A stretch of 64,000 nt of DNA from RYN-230 sp963814645 (GTDB lineage: Bacteria; Actinomycetota; Actinomycetes; Streptosporangiales; Streptosporangiaceae): contig CAWFDX010000004.1 of assembly GCA_963814645.1 (NCBI GenBank), positions 558,001 through 622,000 of the forward strand. Reading direction: 5' to 3'. The notes under the pieces are model-generated. The model was not told the DNA's origin, made no database searches, and saw only the letters and a program-made list of their open reading frames with translations. Each line of letters starts with the position of its first letter. Positions within the stretch are counted from its first letter, which is position 1. Shown one piece after another: positions 8,868 to 17,140 of the stretch. The translations under genes and the position numbers were made by a program.

Positions 8868-8917
8868 GGTGATCAAACGTTTGCTGTTGTTATAGCGACA
8901 CCAATCGTTTGATCACC
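8868..8917. promoter_or_regulatory. Perfect 12-bp inverted repeat with 26-bp spacer
   Basis: GGTGATCAAACG (8868-8879) is exactly complementary to CGTTTGATCACC (8906-8917). The left arm also runs into a palindrome CAAACGTTTG (8874-8883). It lies between ctaF and the L,D-transpeptidase start. The arms are only half GC and no T-run follows, which favours paired operator half-sites over a terminator. Confidence 0.45.
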
Positions 8918-8992
8918 GGCCGGTGTGCGGGCTTTGCCTACTGTGGCTACGGGGAGTTAGGTAGAGTCACATCGGGCTTATGGGGTAGCTCA

Positions 8993-10114
8993 ATGTCGGG
9001 GGACATTTCGCGTACCGTCGGCAAGCTTGTCCATTGCGGGCCGAAACGGTGCATCGTGGCCGGGGCCGGAGTGGCCGGGCTTGCTGCTGGCCACCTCGTG
9101 CAGCGGGGCCGGGACGAGCCACCAGGCCGTCCAGCATCCGTCTGCCAACGTCACCATCACCAGCGGGAACGTGACGTTCAGCTCGGCCGCCAGCGGGGCC
9201 GGGCAGGCCCTGCATGCGGCCGGGTCGGCGCACGCCGTGGCGCAGCTGGACACCCGCCCCGATCTGGGCGTGCGGGTCGCCGCGCAGCACGGCACGCTCA
9301 CCTCGGTGACGGTGCGTAACGCTGTCGGCCGTGTGCTGCCCGGTAGCTACGGCGGCGGGGCAAGCAGCTGGCAGACCAGCTACGCGCTGGCGCCGTCGCA
9401 GACCTACCAGGTCACCGCCACTGGCCCGCGCACACCCAGGTGCGCTTCACCGCGCACCTGGCCGGCGTGCAGGTCGCGCCGGGTGTGTTCGGCCGGGCCA
9501 ACCTGAGCCAGCATTTCCGGATCGGCAACTCGCTGGTCGTGGTGGCCAACACCGCCAGCCACTACATGAAGGTGTGGTGGAAAGGCCGGAAGATCGGCAA
9601 CTGGCCGATCAGCACCGGACGGCCCGGAATGGACACCGCCGACGGCCGGTACCTGTCCTTCGACATGGCCAACCCGGTGGAGATGAACTCGGCCACGATC
9701 GGCATCCCGGCCGGCAGCCCGGGATACTACAACGAGCTGGTCTACGACGCGGTGCAGTTCACCATGAGCGGGACCTACATCCACAGTGCCCCGTGGTCGG
9801 TGGCCGAGCAGGGCATCGTCAACGTGAGCCACGGCTGCGTCAACCTGGGCCCGGCCAACGCGGTCTGGTACTACAACCACTCGATGCTCGGTGACCCGAT
9901 CAGCGTGGTCGGCAGCCCGGTCCGCGGCACCTGGAACAACGGCTGGACCATCTACTTCCTGAGCTGGCACAAGCTGCTGGCCGGCAGCGCCACCGGCGAC
10001 GCGGTGCTGGCCTCGGCCAGCGGCAGCCAGTTCGTGCCCGGGTCCACGGTGGCGCCGTCCACCGCGTCCGGGCCGGCCGCCCCGGTCCAGGTCACCCGGC
10101 TCGCCGCGGCCTAG
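8993..10114 (+). CDS. L,D-transpeptidase lipoprotein (YkuD domain), two apparent frameshifts
   Basis: The catalytic YkuD domain is clear in the 3' part: YIHSAPWS and VNVSHGCVNLGPANAVWYY contain the His and nucleophile Cys that cross-link peptidoglycan 3-3. Upstream an Ig-like domain (NVTITSGNVTFSSAASGAG to QTYQVTATG) reads in another frame; one missing C near 9425 rejoins them (A-T-G-P-A-H-T-Q-V-R-F). The lipobox LLLATSC is preceded in a third frame by an excellent signal (KRCIVAGAGVAG) from ATG 8993; one extra G at 9077-9079 would join it. The corrected protein has about 373 residues. If the first shift is not accepted, TTG 9027 is the start. It is likely anchored on the outer membrane face. 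Confidence 0.75.
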
Positions 10115-10122
10115 CCCGGCGC

Positions 10123-11853
10123 TCAGTGGCTGCCGGAGTCCTCCGGCTGGTCCGTCTCGCCGCCCTGGCCGAGGGCCGGCTGACCCTCGCCAGCTGGCAC
10201 CGCGGCTGGCTCGGGCTCGTGGTGGCCGTTGCCGTGACCATCGCCGTGCCCGTCGCCGGTGTCCGGCGCGACCTGCTCGGTGATCAGCCGGCCTATCGCC
10301 AGCCGCGTCTTGCCGATGACGCCGCGGGTGGCCGGCGCGGGCACGTCGTCGTCGCCGTCGGACGGCGCGGGCAGTTCGGCGACCGCCCGGTGCGCGAGCA
10401 GGACCGCGCGCTGTTCCTCCGGCACCGGCGCGTGCCGCTCGATGAACTCGCCCTCCGGGGTCATCTCGATGATGCCGGTCTCGTAGCCGTGCGCCAGCGA
10501 CTCGGTGTCCTTGCGCTGCAGGCCGAGGCAGATCCGCTTGGTCACCCAGTAGGCCACCGCCGGCCCGATGAAGATCGCGTACCGGGCGATCTCGGTCGTG
10601 GTGTACAGCGAGATATCCAGATGGTCGGCGATGACGTCGTTGGCGCCCTCCAGCCACAGGATGCCGTAGAACGTGATCACGCTCATGCCGATGGCGGTCC
10701 GGGTGGCCGCGTTCCGGGGCCGGTCGTTGACGTGGTGCTCCCGGTAGTCACCGGTGGCCCAGCGTTCGATGAACGGCCACAGTGCGGCCCCGGTGAAGAT
10801 GAGGCCTAGCGGGACCAGCGCCGGGATGACCACGTCCCAGGCGACGGTGTGCCCGGCCAGGTCCCAGGTCCAGCTGGGCATCATCCGCAGCGAGCCCTCG
10901 AGGAACCCCATGTAGAAGTCGGGCTGCGAGCCGGCCGAGATCTCCGCCGGGTTGTACGGGCCATACAGCCAGATCGGGTTGATCTGGGCGAACGTGGACA
11001 GCACGGCCAGGAAGCCGAAGATGAACATGAACCACGCGCCGGTCTTGGCCATGAAGTACGGGTACATCGGCTGGCCGACCACGTTCGTGTTGGTGTGCCC
11101 CTCGCCCGGCATCTGGGTGTGCTTCTGGTGGAACATGAAGAACAGGTGCGCGGTGATCAGAGCCAGCAGCAGCGCAGGGATCAGCAGCACGTGGATGATG
11201 TACAGCCGCGGGATGATGTCGTTACCCGGGAACTGCCCGCCGAACAGGAAGAACGACAGGTAGGTGCCGACGATCGGGATGCCCAGGATGACGCCCTCGG
11301 TGATCCGCAGCCCGGTCCCGGACAGCAGGTCATCCGGCAGCGAGTACCCGAACAGGCCCTCCAGCAGGCCCAGGGTGAACAGCACGATACCGATCAGCCA
11401 GTTGAACTCGCGCGGCTTGCGGTACGCGCCGGTGAAGAAGATCCGCAGCATGTGCACGATCAGCGAGGCCATGAACAGGTCCGCGGCCCAGTGGTGGATC
11501 TGCCGCATCAGCAGGCCGCCGCGGATGTCGAAGCTGATGTTCAGTGTTGAGGCGTACGCCTCGCTCATCCGCACGCCGTCCAGCTTCGTGTACACCCCGT
11601 GGTAGGTCACCGGGGTCATGCTGGGCTTGAAGAACAGGGTCAGGAACGTGCCGGTGAGCAGCAGGATGATGAACGAGTACAGGGCGATCTCGCCGAGCAG
11701 GAACGACCAGTGGTCCGGGAAGACCTTCCGCAGGAAGGTACGGGTCAACTTGGCGGCCCGCAGCCGGTCATCCAGGAAGACGCCCGTCTCGCCCAGTACC
11801 TTCTCGACCGGGCCTTCGACCTGGCCGTTCGGAGACCCGTTGCTAGTGCTCAT
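10123..11853 (-). CDS. qcrB: Cytochrome bc1 complex cytochrome b subunit
   Basis: 576 residues from ATG 11853, whose codon overlaps the qcrA stop (ATGA). The heme b ligands lie in MRQIHHWAADLFMASLIVHML and in the later HVLLIPALLLALITAHLFFMFHQKH. The quinol-site motif, PEWY in mitochondria and PDWY in many actinobacteria, is PDFY here (GSQPDFYMGFLEG). The long hydrophilic C-terminus ends in a His/Gly/Pro-rich tail (DGHGDGHGNGHH), typical of the long actinobacterial form. It oxidises menaquinol and passes electrons to QcrA and through hemes b. It is last in the ctaE-qcrCAB unit. Confidence 0.97.
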   Translation of the reverse strand: MSTSNGSPNGQVEGPVEKVLGETGVFLDDRLRAAKLTRTFLRKVFPDHWSFLLGEIALYSFIILLLTGTFLTLFFKPSMTPVTYHGVYTKLDGVRMSEAYASTLNISFDIRGGLLMRQIHHWAADLFMASLIVHMLRIFFTGAYRKPREFNWLIGIVLFTLGLLEGLFGYSLPDDLLSGTGLRITEGVILGIPIVGTYLSFFLFGGQFPGNDIIPRLYIIHVLLIPALLLALITAHLFFMFHQKHTQMPGEGHTNTNVVGQPMYPYFMAKTGAWFMFIFGFLAVLSTFAQINPIWLYGPYNPAEISAGSQPDFYMGFLEGSLRMMPSWTWDLAGHTVAWDVVIPALVPLGLIFTGAALWPFIERWATGDYREHHVNDRPRNAATRTAIGMSVITFYGILWLEGANDVIADHLDISLYTTTEIARYAIFIGPAVAYWVTKRICLGLQRKDTESLAHGYETGIIEMTPEGEFIERHAPVPEEQRAVLLAHRAVAELPAPSDGDDDVPAPATRGVIGKTRLAIGRLITEQVAPDTGDGHGDGHGNGHHEPEPAAVPAGEGQPALGQGGETDQPEDSGSH

Positions 11854-12929
11854 CCCCGCTCCCAGAAGCTTGGGCCGACCGGTTCGTGGAAGTCGCTCGT
11901 CGCGATCAGGTAGCCCTCCGAGTCCACACCCATCGGTAGCTGCGGCAGCGGCCGCGGCGCCGGGCCGAAGAGCACCGTCGCGCCCGCCGGGGCGTCGAAG
12001 GTGGACTGGTGGCACGGGCACAGGATGTGGTGCGTGGTCTGCTCGTACAGCGCCACCGGGCAGCCCACGTGGGTGCAGATCTTCGAGTAAGCGACGATGT
12101 TGTCCACCGTCCAGTTCATGTTGGTCGGGTGTGTCAGCTCGCCCGGCCCGAACTTGATGATGATCACTGCCGCCTTGGCGATCACGTTGTCGTTGTCCTG
12201 GTAGCCCTCGGGGATGACGGTGATCATCGAACCGGGGGTGTCGAAGTCGGCCGGCTTGAGCGGGCGGTTGCTGCCCGCGATGGTGAGCCGCAGCCCGTTG
12301 CGCCAGACCGTGTGCCGCAGCGAGGTGCCGGGCAGCGGGCCCATGTCCCGGAGCAGCACCAGCGGGGCCAGGCCGAGCGGGATGGTCGCCGCGATCAGGG
12401 TGCGCCGCAGCAGCGGCCGCTTGACGAACTGGCTGGCCTCGGCGCCCTCCTTGAACGTCTCGGCGAACGCCTCCCGGTCCGCCTCGGACGAGGCCAGCGG
12501 GTGGCGTTCCTCGGTCAGTTCCACGTCGGGCATGATCGACCGGACCCAGATCACCGCACCCACGCCGAGGGCCAGGAACGCGACCGACATGGAGACGCCC
12601 AGGGCCAGGTTGGACCGCAGCACCGAGTCCAGCGATGTGGGGCTGAGCTCGAGCCCGATGTACGCCGCGATGAACCCGATGCCGGCCAGCATGGACAGGA
12701 TGAACAGCGCGGCCACGGTCCGCTCCGCCCGCTTGGCCGCGACCGGGTTATCCGAGTCGGCGGGCAGCTCACGCGGGGCGGGCGGCGGGCTGTCCTGCGC
12801 CGCGGTGCCGAGCAGGGTGCGCTGCTCGGCGGGCGGCGGAGTGCCGATCACCCGGCGCGGCGCCCGCGACGGCTCGGTCTCCTCGCCCTGACCGGGCAGG
12901 CCGGCTGGGTAGTCTTCGGTGCCGCTCAT
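11850..12929 (-). CDS. qcrA: Cytochrome bc1 complex Rieske iron-sulfur subunit
   Basis: 359 residues from ATG 12929 (MSGTEDYPAG), overlapping the qcrC stop by four bases; the ATG ten codons upstream lies inside qcrC. Three TM helices near residues 70-190 fit the actinobacterial type. The [2Fe-2S] ligands are in CTHVGCPVAL and CPCHQSTFD, two Cys-x-His motifs with the disulfide-forming Cys. The cluster shuttles electrons from quinol in QcrB to the cytochrome c domains of QcrC. Confidence 0.97.
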   Translation of the reverse strand: MSGTEDYPAGLPGQGEETEPSRAPRRVIGTPPPAEQRTLLGTAAQDSPPPAPRELPADSDNPVAAKRAERTVAALFILSMLAGIGFIAAYIGLELSPTSLDSVLRSNLALGVSMSVAFLALGVGAVIWVRSIMPDVELTEERHPLASSEADREAFAETFKEGAEASQFVKRPLLRRTLIAATIPLGLAPLVLLRDMGPLPGTSLRHTVWRNGLRLTIAGSNRPLKPADFDTPGSMITVIPEGYQDNDNVIAKAAVIIIKFGPGELTHPTNMNWTVDNIVAYSKICTHVGCPVALYEQTTHHILCPCHQSTFDAPAGATVLFGPAPRPLPQLPMGVDSEGYLIATSDFHEPVGPSFWERG

Positions 12930-13771
12930 GAGTGCTCGCGCCGCCTTGCCGTGATCCACATGGCGACCAGGATCAGGCCGCCGATCCCGCCGATCCAGCC
13001 GACCAGGCCCTCGGTCACCGGGCCGATCCGGCCGAGGCTGAACCCGCCGGGGTTGGGCTCGCTCCGGGTCTGCGTGATGTACGCGATGATGTCGCGCTTC
13101 TCACTGGGAGTAATCGTAGTGTCGTTGAACACCGGCATGGCCTCCGGGCCGGTCAGCATGGCCGTGTAGATCTGGGTGGGCGTGGACTGGGTCAGCGGGG
13201 GCGCGTACTTGCCGTAGGTCAGCGCGCCGCCCGCGCCCACGAAGTTGTGGCACTGCGAGCAGTTCTCGGTGAACAGTTCCTGGCCCAGGCCGACGTCCGC
13301 GCCCACCGTGCTCACCTGTGCCGGGGAGGGAATCGTCGGCCCGCCGCCCAGGGACTGGATGTAGGCGGCGACCGCGCGCGTCTGCACCTCGTTCAGCACC
13401 GGCGGCTTGCGCGGCGCCTCCGCATCGACCTCTTTGAGCGGCATCCGGCCGGTGCTGACCTGGAAGTACACCGCGGCCGCGCCCACCCCGATCAGGCTCG
13501 GGCCGGTGTTGGTGCCCTGCGCGTCCAGGCCGTGGCAGCTGGAGCAGTCCTGCACGAAGATCTGGCGGCCCTGGTCGATCTGCCTCGGGTTGGCGGCCGG
13601 CGAGGACGCATCGGCCGGGCTGTTGGAGGCGGTAACCGCCGCATATCCCCCGCCCACGGCGAGGAGCCCAAGCAGCATGACGGCGTATCCGGCGACCGGG
13701 CGCCGCCGCCGGGCGGTGATCCAGCTCAATGGAGCCCTCATCTTCTGGTCTGTGCTCTTCTCGTTAGGCAT
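12926..13771 (-). CDS. qcrC: Cytochrome bc1 complex diheme cytochrome c subunit
   Basis: 281 residues. An N-terminal TM helix (GYAVMLLGLLAVGGGYAAV) precedes two c-type heme domains with CSSCH and CSQCH, each followed by a distal Met (GRMPL, EAMPVF). A C-terminal TM helix (LVGWIGGIGGLILVAMWI) and a basic tail anchor it. This diheme QcrC replaces soluble cytochrome c in actinobacteria and links bc1 directly to CuA of CtaC. It lies 37 bases after ctaE and overlaps qcrA by four bases. Confidence 0.97.
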   Translation of the reverse strand: MPNEKSTDQKMRAPLSWITARRRRPVAGYAVMLLGLLAVGGGYAAVTASNSPADASSPAANPRQIDQGRQIFVQDCSSCHGLDAQGTNTGPSLIGVGAAAVYFQVSTGRMPLKEVDAEAPRKPPVLNEVQTRAVAAYIQSLGGGPTIPSPAQVSTVGADVGLGQELFTENCSQCHNFVGAGGALTYGKYAPPLTQSTPTQIYTAMLTGPEAMPVFNDTTITPSEKRDIIAYITQTRSEPNPGGFSLGRIGPVTEGLVGWIGGIGGLILVAMWITARRREHS

Positions 13772-13808
13772 GTGCTGCGCCTCGCTCAGGTATCCGTCGC
13801 GAGGGCGG

Positions 13809-14456
13809 TTACTGGATGAGGTAGATCGTGGTGAACAGCGCGATCCAGACCACGTCCACGAAGTGCCAGTAGTAGGAGACGACGATGGCGCTGACCTGCT
13901 GCTCGTGGGTGAACGTCTTGGCCACGTAGGTGCGGCCGAGGACGAACAGGAAGGCGATCAGGCCGCCGGTGACGTGCAGGCCGTGGAACCCGGTCGGGAT
14001 GTAGAACACCGACCCGTAGGCGCTGGACGAGAGCGTCAGGTGCTGCTTGCGGATCAGGTCCAGGTACTCATAGCCCTGGCCGCACACGAAGTACAGGCCC
14101 ATCAGGAAGGACAGCCAGTACCACTCGCGCAGCCCCCAGCGGGCCGGCTGCCAGATCCGCCCGGCCCGCCTGAGCTGGCCGCGCTCGACTGCGAACACGC
14201 CAAGCTGGCAGGTCACACTGGACAGCAGGAGGACCGTGGTGTTGATCGAGCCCAGGGTCAGGTCCAGGTGCGCGCCGGGCCAGGGCAGGCCCTCGCCCTT
14301 ATCCACCGAGCGGATCGTGAAGTACATCGCGAACAGCGCCGCGAAGAACATGAGCTCCGAGGAAAGCCAGATGATGGTGCCCACGCTGACCAGGTTCGGC
14401 CGGGCTGAAGGCGGCCTGGGGGTGGGTGCTTTCTCGGCTACGGATGCGGTGGCCAC
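13809..14456 (-). CDS. ctaE: Cytochrome c oxidase subunit III
   Basis: 215 residues from GTG 14456. Five TM helices are seen. Conserved family blocks are IIWLSSELMFFAALFAMYF, FHGLHVTGGLIAFLF and SYYWHFVDVVWIALF. The start is chosen because homologs begin near VATASVAEKAP and a TAATAAT box ends 6 bases upstream, suggesting a leaderless mRNA. A longer frame to 14516 would add 20 unlikely residues that approach the divergent gene. It heads the ctaE-qcrC-qcrA-qcrB unit. Confidence 0.95.
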   Translation of the reverse strand: MATASVAEKAPTPRPPSARPNLVSVGTIIWLSSELMFFAALFAMYFTIRSVDKGEGLPWPGAHLDLTLGSINTTVLLLSSVTCQLGVFAVERGQLRRAGRIWQPARWGLREWYWLSFLMGLYFVCGQGYEYLDLIRKQHLTLSSSAYGSVFYIPTGFHGLHVTGGLIAFLFVLGRTYVAKTFTHEQQVSAIVVSYYWHFVDVVWIALFTTIYLIQ

Positions 14457-14469
14457 GGGGTCATTATTA
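14457..14469 (-). promoter_or_regulatory. Candidate -10 element for a leaderless ctaE transcript
   Basis: On the minus strand TAATAAT (14469-14463) lies 6 bases before the GTG start, the spacing expected if transcription begins at the start codon. No Shine-Dalgarno sequence is visible and the -35 region is not recognisable. Confidence 0.4.
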
Positions 14470-14524
14470 CGACAACCCGTAGGCGAGCGTCGGCCGACCC
14501 CCCGTGTCGGTACCATCCAGTTCT

Positions 14525-14926
14525 ATGAAGGTCGTTGTCTACAGCCATGACGCGGACACCCGGGCCCGGATGCGGCTCGCCATCGGCCGCCGCCCCGCGC
14601 CCGACGTGCCCGAGGCGGAAGTCATCCCGGTAGCCACCGAGCCAGCCCTGTTCCGCCTGCTCGACGCGGGTGGCGCGGACGTCATGGTGCTGGACGGCGA
14701 GGCGCAGCCCGCCGGCGGCATGGGCGTCTGCCGCCAGGCCAAGGACGAGATTCACAACTGCCCGCCAGTGCTGCTCGTCGTCGGCCGGGTGGACGATGGC
14801 TGGCTGGCCACCTGGTCCGGCGCGGACGCGGTGACCAGCCACCCGATCGACCCGGTCCCGTTCGCGGCGGCGCTGGCCGGGCTGATGCGGCAGCAGGCGA
14901 ATGGCCAGCTGCCGGCCCAGGCCTGA
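14525..14926 (+). CDS. Response-regulator receiver-like protein of unknown function
   Basis: 133 residues from ATG 14525 (MKVVVYSHDADTRARMRLAIG). The order of strands and helices, with an Asp in ADVMVLDGEA at the phosphoacceptor position and a hydrophobic strand VLLVVGR, resembles a CheY-like receiver. There is no output domain, and the usual Lys near the C-terminus is not evident (the local sequence is VTSHPID). It may be a degenerate or phosphorylation-independent receiver. It lies between ctaE and trpD and may be cotranscribed with trpD, 36 bases downstream. Confidence 0.7.
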   Translation: MKVVVYSHDADTRARMRLAIGRRPAPDVPEAEVIPVATEPALFRLLDAGGADVMVLDGEAQPAGGMGVCRQAKDEIHNCPPVLLVVGRVDDGWLATWSGADAVTSHPIDPVPFAAALAGLMRQQANGQLPAQA

Positions 14927-14962
14927 ACCGCCCAGGCCCGGCCGACAGGAAAAGGGGCGGCA

Positions 14963-16024
14963 ATGCAACCGACCATGTCGTGGCGTGGCCTGATCGGCGC
15001 GCTGATCCGTGGTGACACGCTGAGCTCGGACCAGACGGCCTGGGCGATGAACGAGATCATGGACGGCGCGGCCACCCCGGTCCAGGTGGCCGGGTTCGCG
15101 GTGGCGCTGCGGATGAAGGGCGAGACGGCCGGCGAGCTGGCCGGCCTGTCCGATGTCATGCTCAGCCGGGCCACCCCGATCAGCGTGCCCGGCCCGCTGG
15201 TCGACCTGGTCGGCACCGGCGGGGACGGCGCACACACGGTGAACATCTCCACCATGGGTGCCATCGTCGCGGCCGCGGCTGGCGTCCAGGTGGTCAAGCA
15301 CGGCAACCGCGCGGCCAGCTCGGCCTGCGGCGCGGCCGACGTGCTCGAAGCGCTCGGCGTGGCCATCAGCCTGCCGCCGGAGGCCACCACCGAACTTGCC
15401 GCGGAGACCGGCATCGCGTTCCTGTTCGCCCCGCTCTACCACCCGTCCTTCCGGCACGCCTCGGTCGCGCGCAGCGAACTCGGCGTGCCTACCGTGTTCA
15501 ACTTCCTCGGCCCGGTGTCCAACCCGGCCCGGCCCCCCGCCCAGGCGGTCGGGGTGTCCGACCCGCGGGGCGGCGACGTCATCGCCGGCGTGCTGGCCGC
15601 GCGGGGCTGCTCATCCCTGGTGTTCCACGGCGACGACGGGCTGGACGAGCTGACCCCGGTGACCACCTCCACGGTGTGGGTGGTGCACGACGGGACGGTC
15701 AGCCGGACCACGCTCGACCCCACCGCGCTGGGCCTGCCCCGCGCCGAGCCGGGCAGCCTGCGCGGCGGCGACAAGGAGCACAACGCGGCGGTGGCCCGTG
15801 CGGTGCTGGCCGGCCAGCCCGGGCCGGTCCGCGACACCGTATTGCTGAACGCCGCGGCCGCGCTGGCCGCTGCGGCCGGGGTGCCCGGGGCCGAGGAGCT
15901 GGGCAAGGCGCTCGCCGAGGGGTACGCCCGCGCGGCCGCCGCGGTGGACAGCGGCGCAGCGCGGGACCTGCTGGATCGCTGGGTGGCGGTCAGCCAGCGG
16001 CTGGCGGCTCAGTCCGCCTCGTAG
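14963..16024 (+). CDS. trpD: Anthranilate phosphoribosyltransferase
   Basis: 353 residues, with a good SD (AGGAAAAGGGG) before ATG 14963. The PRPP-binding GTGGDGAHTVNISTM and the family block KHGNRAASSACGAADVLEALG are intact, as is FLFAPLYHPSFRHASVARSELGVPT. It transfers phosphoribose to anthranilate, the second committed step of tryptophan synthesis. The other trp genes are not in this window. TrpD next to the cta/qcr block is the arrangement also known in M. tuberculosis (Rv2192c). The 3' end overlaps the convergent Lrp-like gene by 16 bases. Confidence 0.96.
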   Translation: MQPTMSWRGLIGALIRGDTLSSDQTAWAMNEIMDGAATPVQVAGFAVALRMKGETAGELAGLSDVMLSRATPISVPGPLVDLVGTGGDGAHTVNISTMGAIVAAAAGVQVVKHGNRAASSACGAADVLEALGVAISLPPEATTELAAETGIAFLFAPLYHPSFRHASVARSELGVPTVFNFLGPVSNPARPPAQAVGVSDPRGGDVIAGVLAARGCSSLVFHGDDGLDELTPVTTSTVWVVHDGTVSRTTLDPTALGLPRAEPGSLRGGDKEHNAAVARAVLAGQPGPVRDTVLLNAAAALAAAAGVPGAEELGKALAEGYARAAAAVDSGAARDLLDRWVAVSQRLAAQSAS

Positions 16025-16293
16025 CCGAGCGAGAACGCGGCCTCCAGATCGTGCCGCGAGTAGGTGCGGAACGCGATGTGCGTCTCGGTGTGGCTCACCC
16101 CGGCGACCCGGTTCAGCCGGCCGGGGATGACATCGGCCAGTTCCTCATGCGCCCGGACCCGGACCAGGGCCACCAGGTCGAACTCGCCGGTCACCGAGTA
16201 CACCTCGGACACCTGGGGGATCTGCGCGATGATCTCCGCCGTTTCCGGGATGCGCGCGACGTCGGCCTTGACCAGCACGATCGCGGTGATCAC
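16009..16293 (-). CDS. Lrp/AsnC-type ligand-binding (RAM) domain protein without HTH
   Basis: 94 residues from a GTG that overlaps the exonuclease stop (GTGA). The whole protein is one RAM domain: ITAIVLVKAD, then VSEVYSVTGEFDLVALVRV and the C-terminal GVSHTETHIAFRTYSR. There is no helix-turn-helix. Stand-alone RAM proteins usually form dimers or octamers that bind amino acids and may modulate Lrp-type regulators. The neighbour trpD invites a link to amino acid sensing, but nothing in the sequence shows it. Confidence 0.88.
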   Translation of the reverse strand: MITAIVLVKADVARIPETAEIIAQIPQVSEVYSVTGEFDLVALVRVRAHEELADVIPGRLNRVAGVSHTETHIAFRTYSRHDLEAAFSLGYEAD

Positions 16294-17072
16294 CTGATGC
16301 CTCCTCGCGCGCCACTCTCGCAGCTGTCCCGCAGCTCGGCTAGAGCGTACTCCTGCTCGGCCAGCAGGCCGGCGATGGTGCGCACCCGGCGCGCGGAGAA
16401 CATCCGGAGCAGGCCGGCCAGCACGGCGGCGGTGGCCCGGGCGTCGGCCAGCGCCCGGTGCTGCGGACCGGGCGGCGCCCCGAAGTAGGCTGCCAGCGTG
16501 CTCAGCTTGCAGTTGGGCACGTCGTCGGCGGCCAGCCCGCCGGTGGCCAGCAGGCGGCGGGCCAGCGCCACGGTGTCTAGAACAACGGCGTCTAGCACAA
16601 CCGTGTCGAGAACATTGGTGTCCAGCACTGGCCCGGCGGGCCCGTTCAGGCCGGCGCTGGCACCGGCCGCGGCCAGGAAGCTGACGTCGAACGGCGCGTT
16701 GTGCGCGGTGAGCACCGCGCCCTGGGCGAAGTCCAGGAAGCTGGCCAGCGCCTCGGCGGCCTGCGGGGCGGGCGCGACCATGGCGTCGCTGATTCCGGTC
16801 AGCTCGACGATGTCCGGCGGGATGGCCCGGCCCGGGTTGACCAGGGTGCTGAACTCGGCCCGGATCTGGCCGCCGCTCATCCGCACCGCGCCGATCTCGG
16901 TGATGCCCGCCTCCTCGGGCGACCAGCCGGTCGTCTCCACGTCCACGATCACGAACTCGATCGCGTCGAAGGCGCGCCGGCTGGCCCAGGGCGGCGGGCG
17001 CAGCCGTGCTCGGGCCGCTGCCACCCAGTCACTGAGGATCACGATCATCACGGTAGGACCGGGTACCGACAT
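16290..17072 (-). CDS. DEDDh 3'-5' exonuclease (DnaQ-like)
   Basis: About 260 residues; the start is uncertain (ATG 17072 taken; 17048 and 17165 are possible). ExoI is seen as FVIVDVETTGWSP (the catalytic Asp and Glu), ExoII as LTAHNAPFDVSFL and ExoIII as HRALADARATA with the DEDDh His. It has the fold of the Pol III epsilon proofreading subunit but is a separate protein, as in Rv2191-type neighbours, here without a UvrC/GIY-YIG domain. Between ExoII and ExoIII sits an unusual V-L-D-T repeat (DNA at 16573-16632). It is coupled to the RAM-domain gene by a GTGA overlap. Confidence 0.88.
   Translation of the reverse strand: MSVPGPTVMIVILSDWVAAARARLRPPPWASRRAFDAIEFVIVDVETTGWSPEEAGITEIGAVRMSGGQIRAEFSTLVNPGRAIPPDIVELTGISDAMVAPAPQAAEALASFLDFAQGAVLTAHNAPFDVSFLAAAGASAGLNGPAGPVLDTNVLDTVVLDAVVLDTVALARRLLATGGLAADDVPNCKLSTLAAYFGAPPGPQHRALADARATAAVLAGLLRMFSARRVRTIAGLLAEQEYALAELRDSCESGARGGIR
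16573..16632. repeat. Four 15-bp tandem repeats inside the exonuclease gene
   Basis: Units of the form GTGTCTAGAACAACG recur four times with changes. On the coding strand they give V-L-D-T/A-x repeats (about residues 150-170). The insertion keeps the frame and lies between catalytic motifs. Confidence 0.75.
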
Positions 17073-17140
17073 TCCGCCCCAGGCACGCCGGCCCGGGCGG
17101 GTCAGTGCCGGGTAGTGGCGTTCAATAGAAAAGGTCTTGG

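Noticed and set aside
9027..9080. TTG 9027 as a clean start of the L,D-transpeptidase
   Set aside because: It gives a poor signal peptide (few positive charges, short hydrophobic core). The frame from ATG 8993 joined by one base change gives a much better lipoprotein signal, though TTG cannot be excluded.
10126..13819. Long plus-strand ORFs opposite qcrB-qcrA-qcrC
   Set aside because: Antisense shadows from high GC content; no family features.
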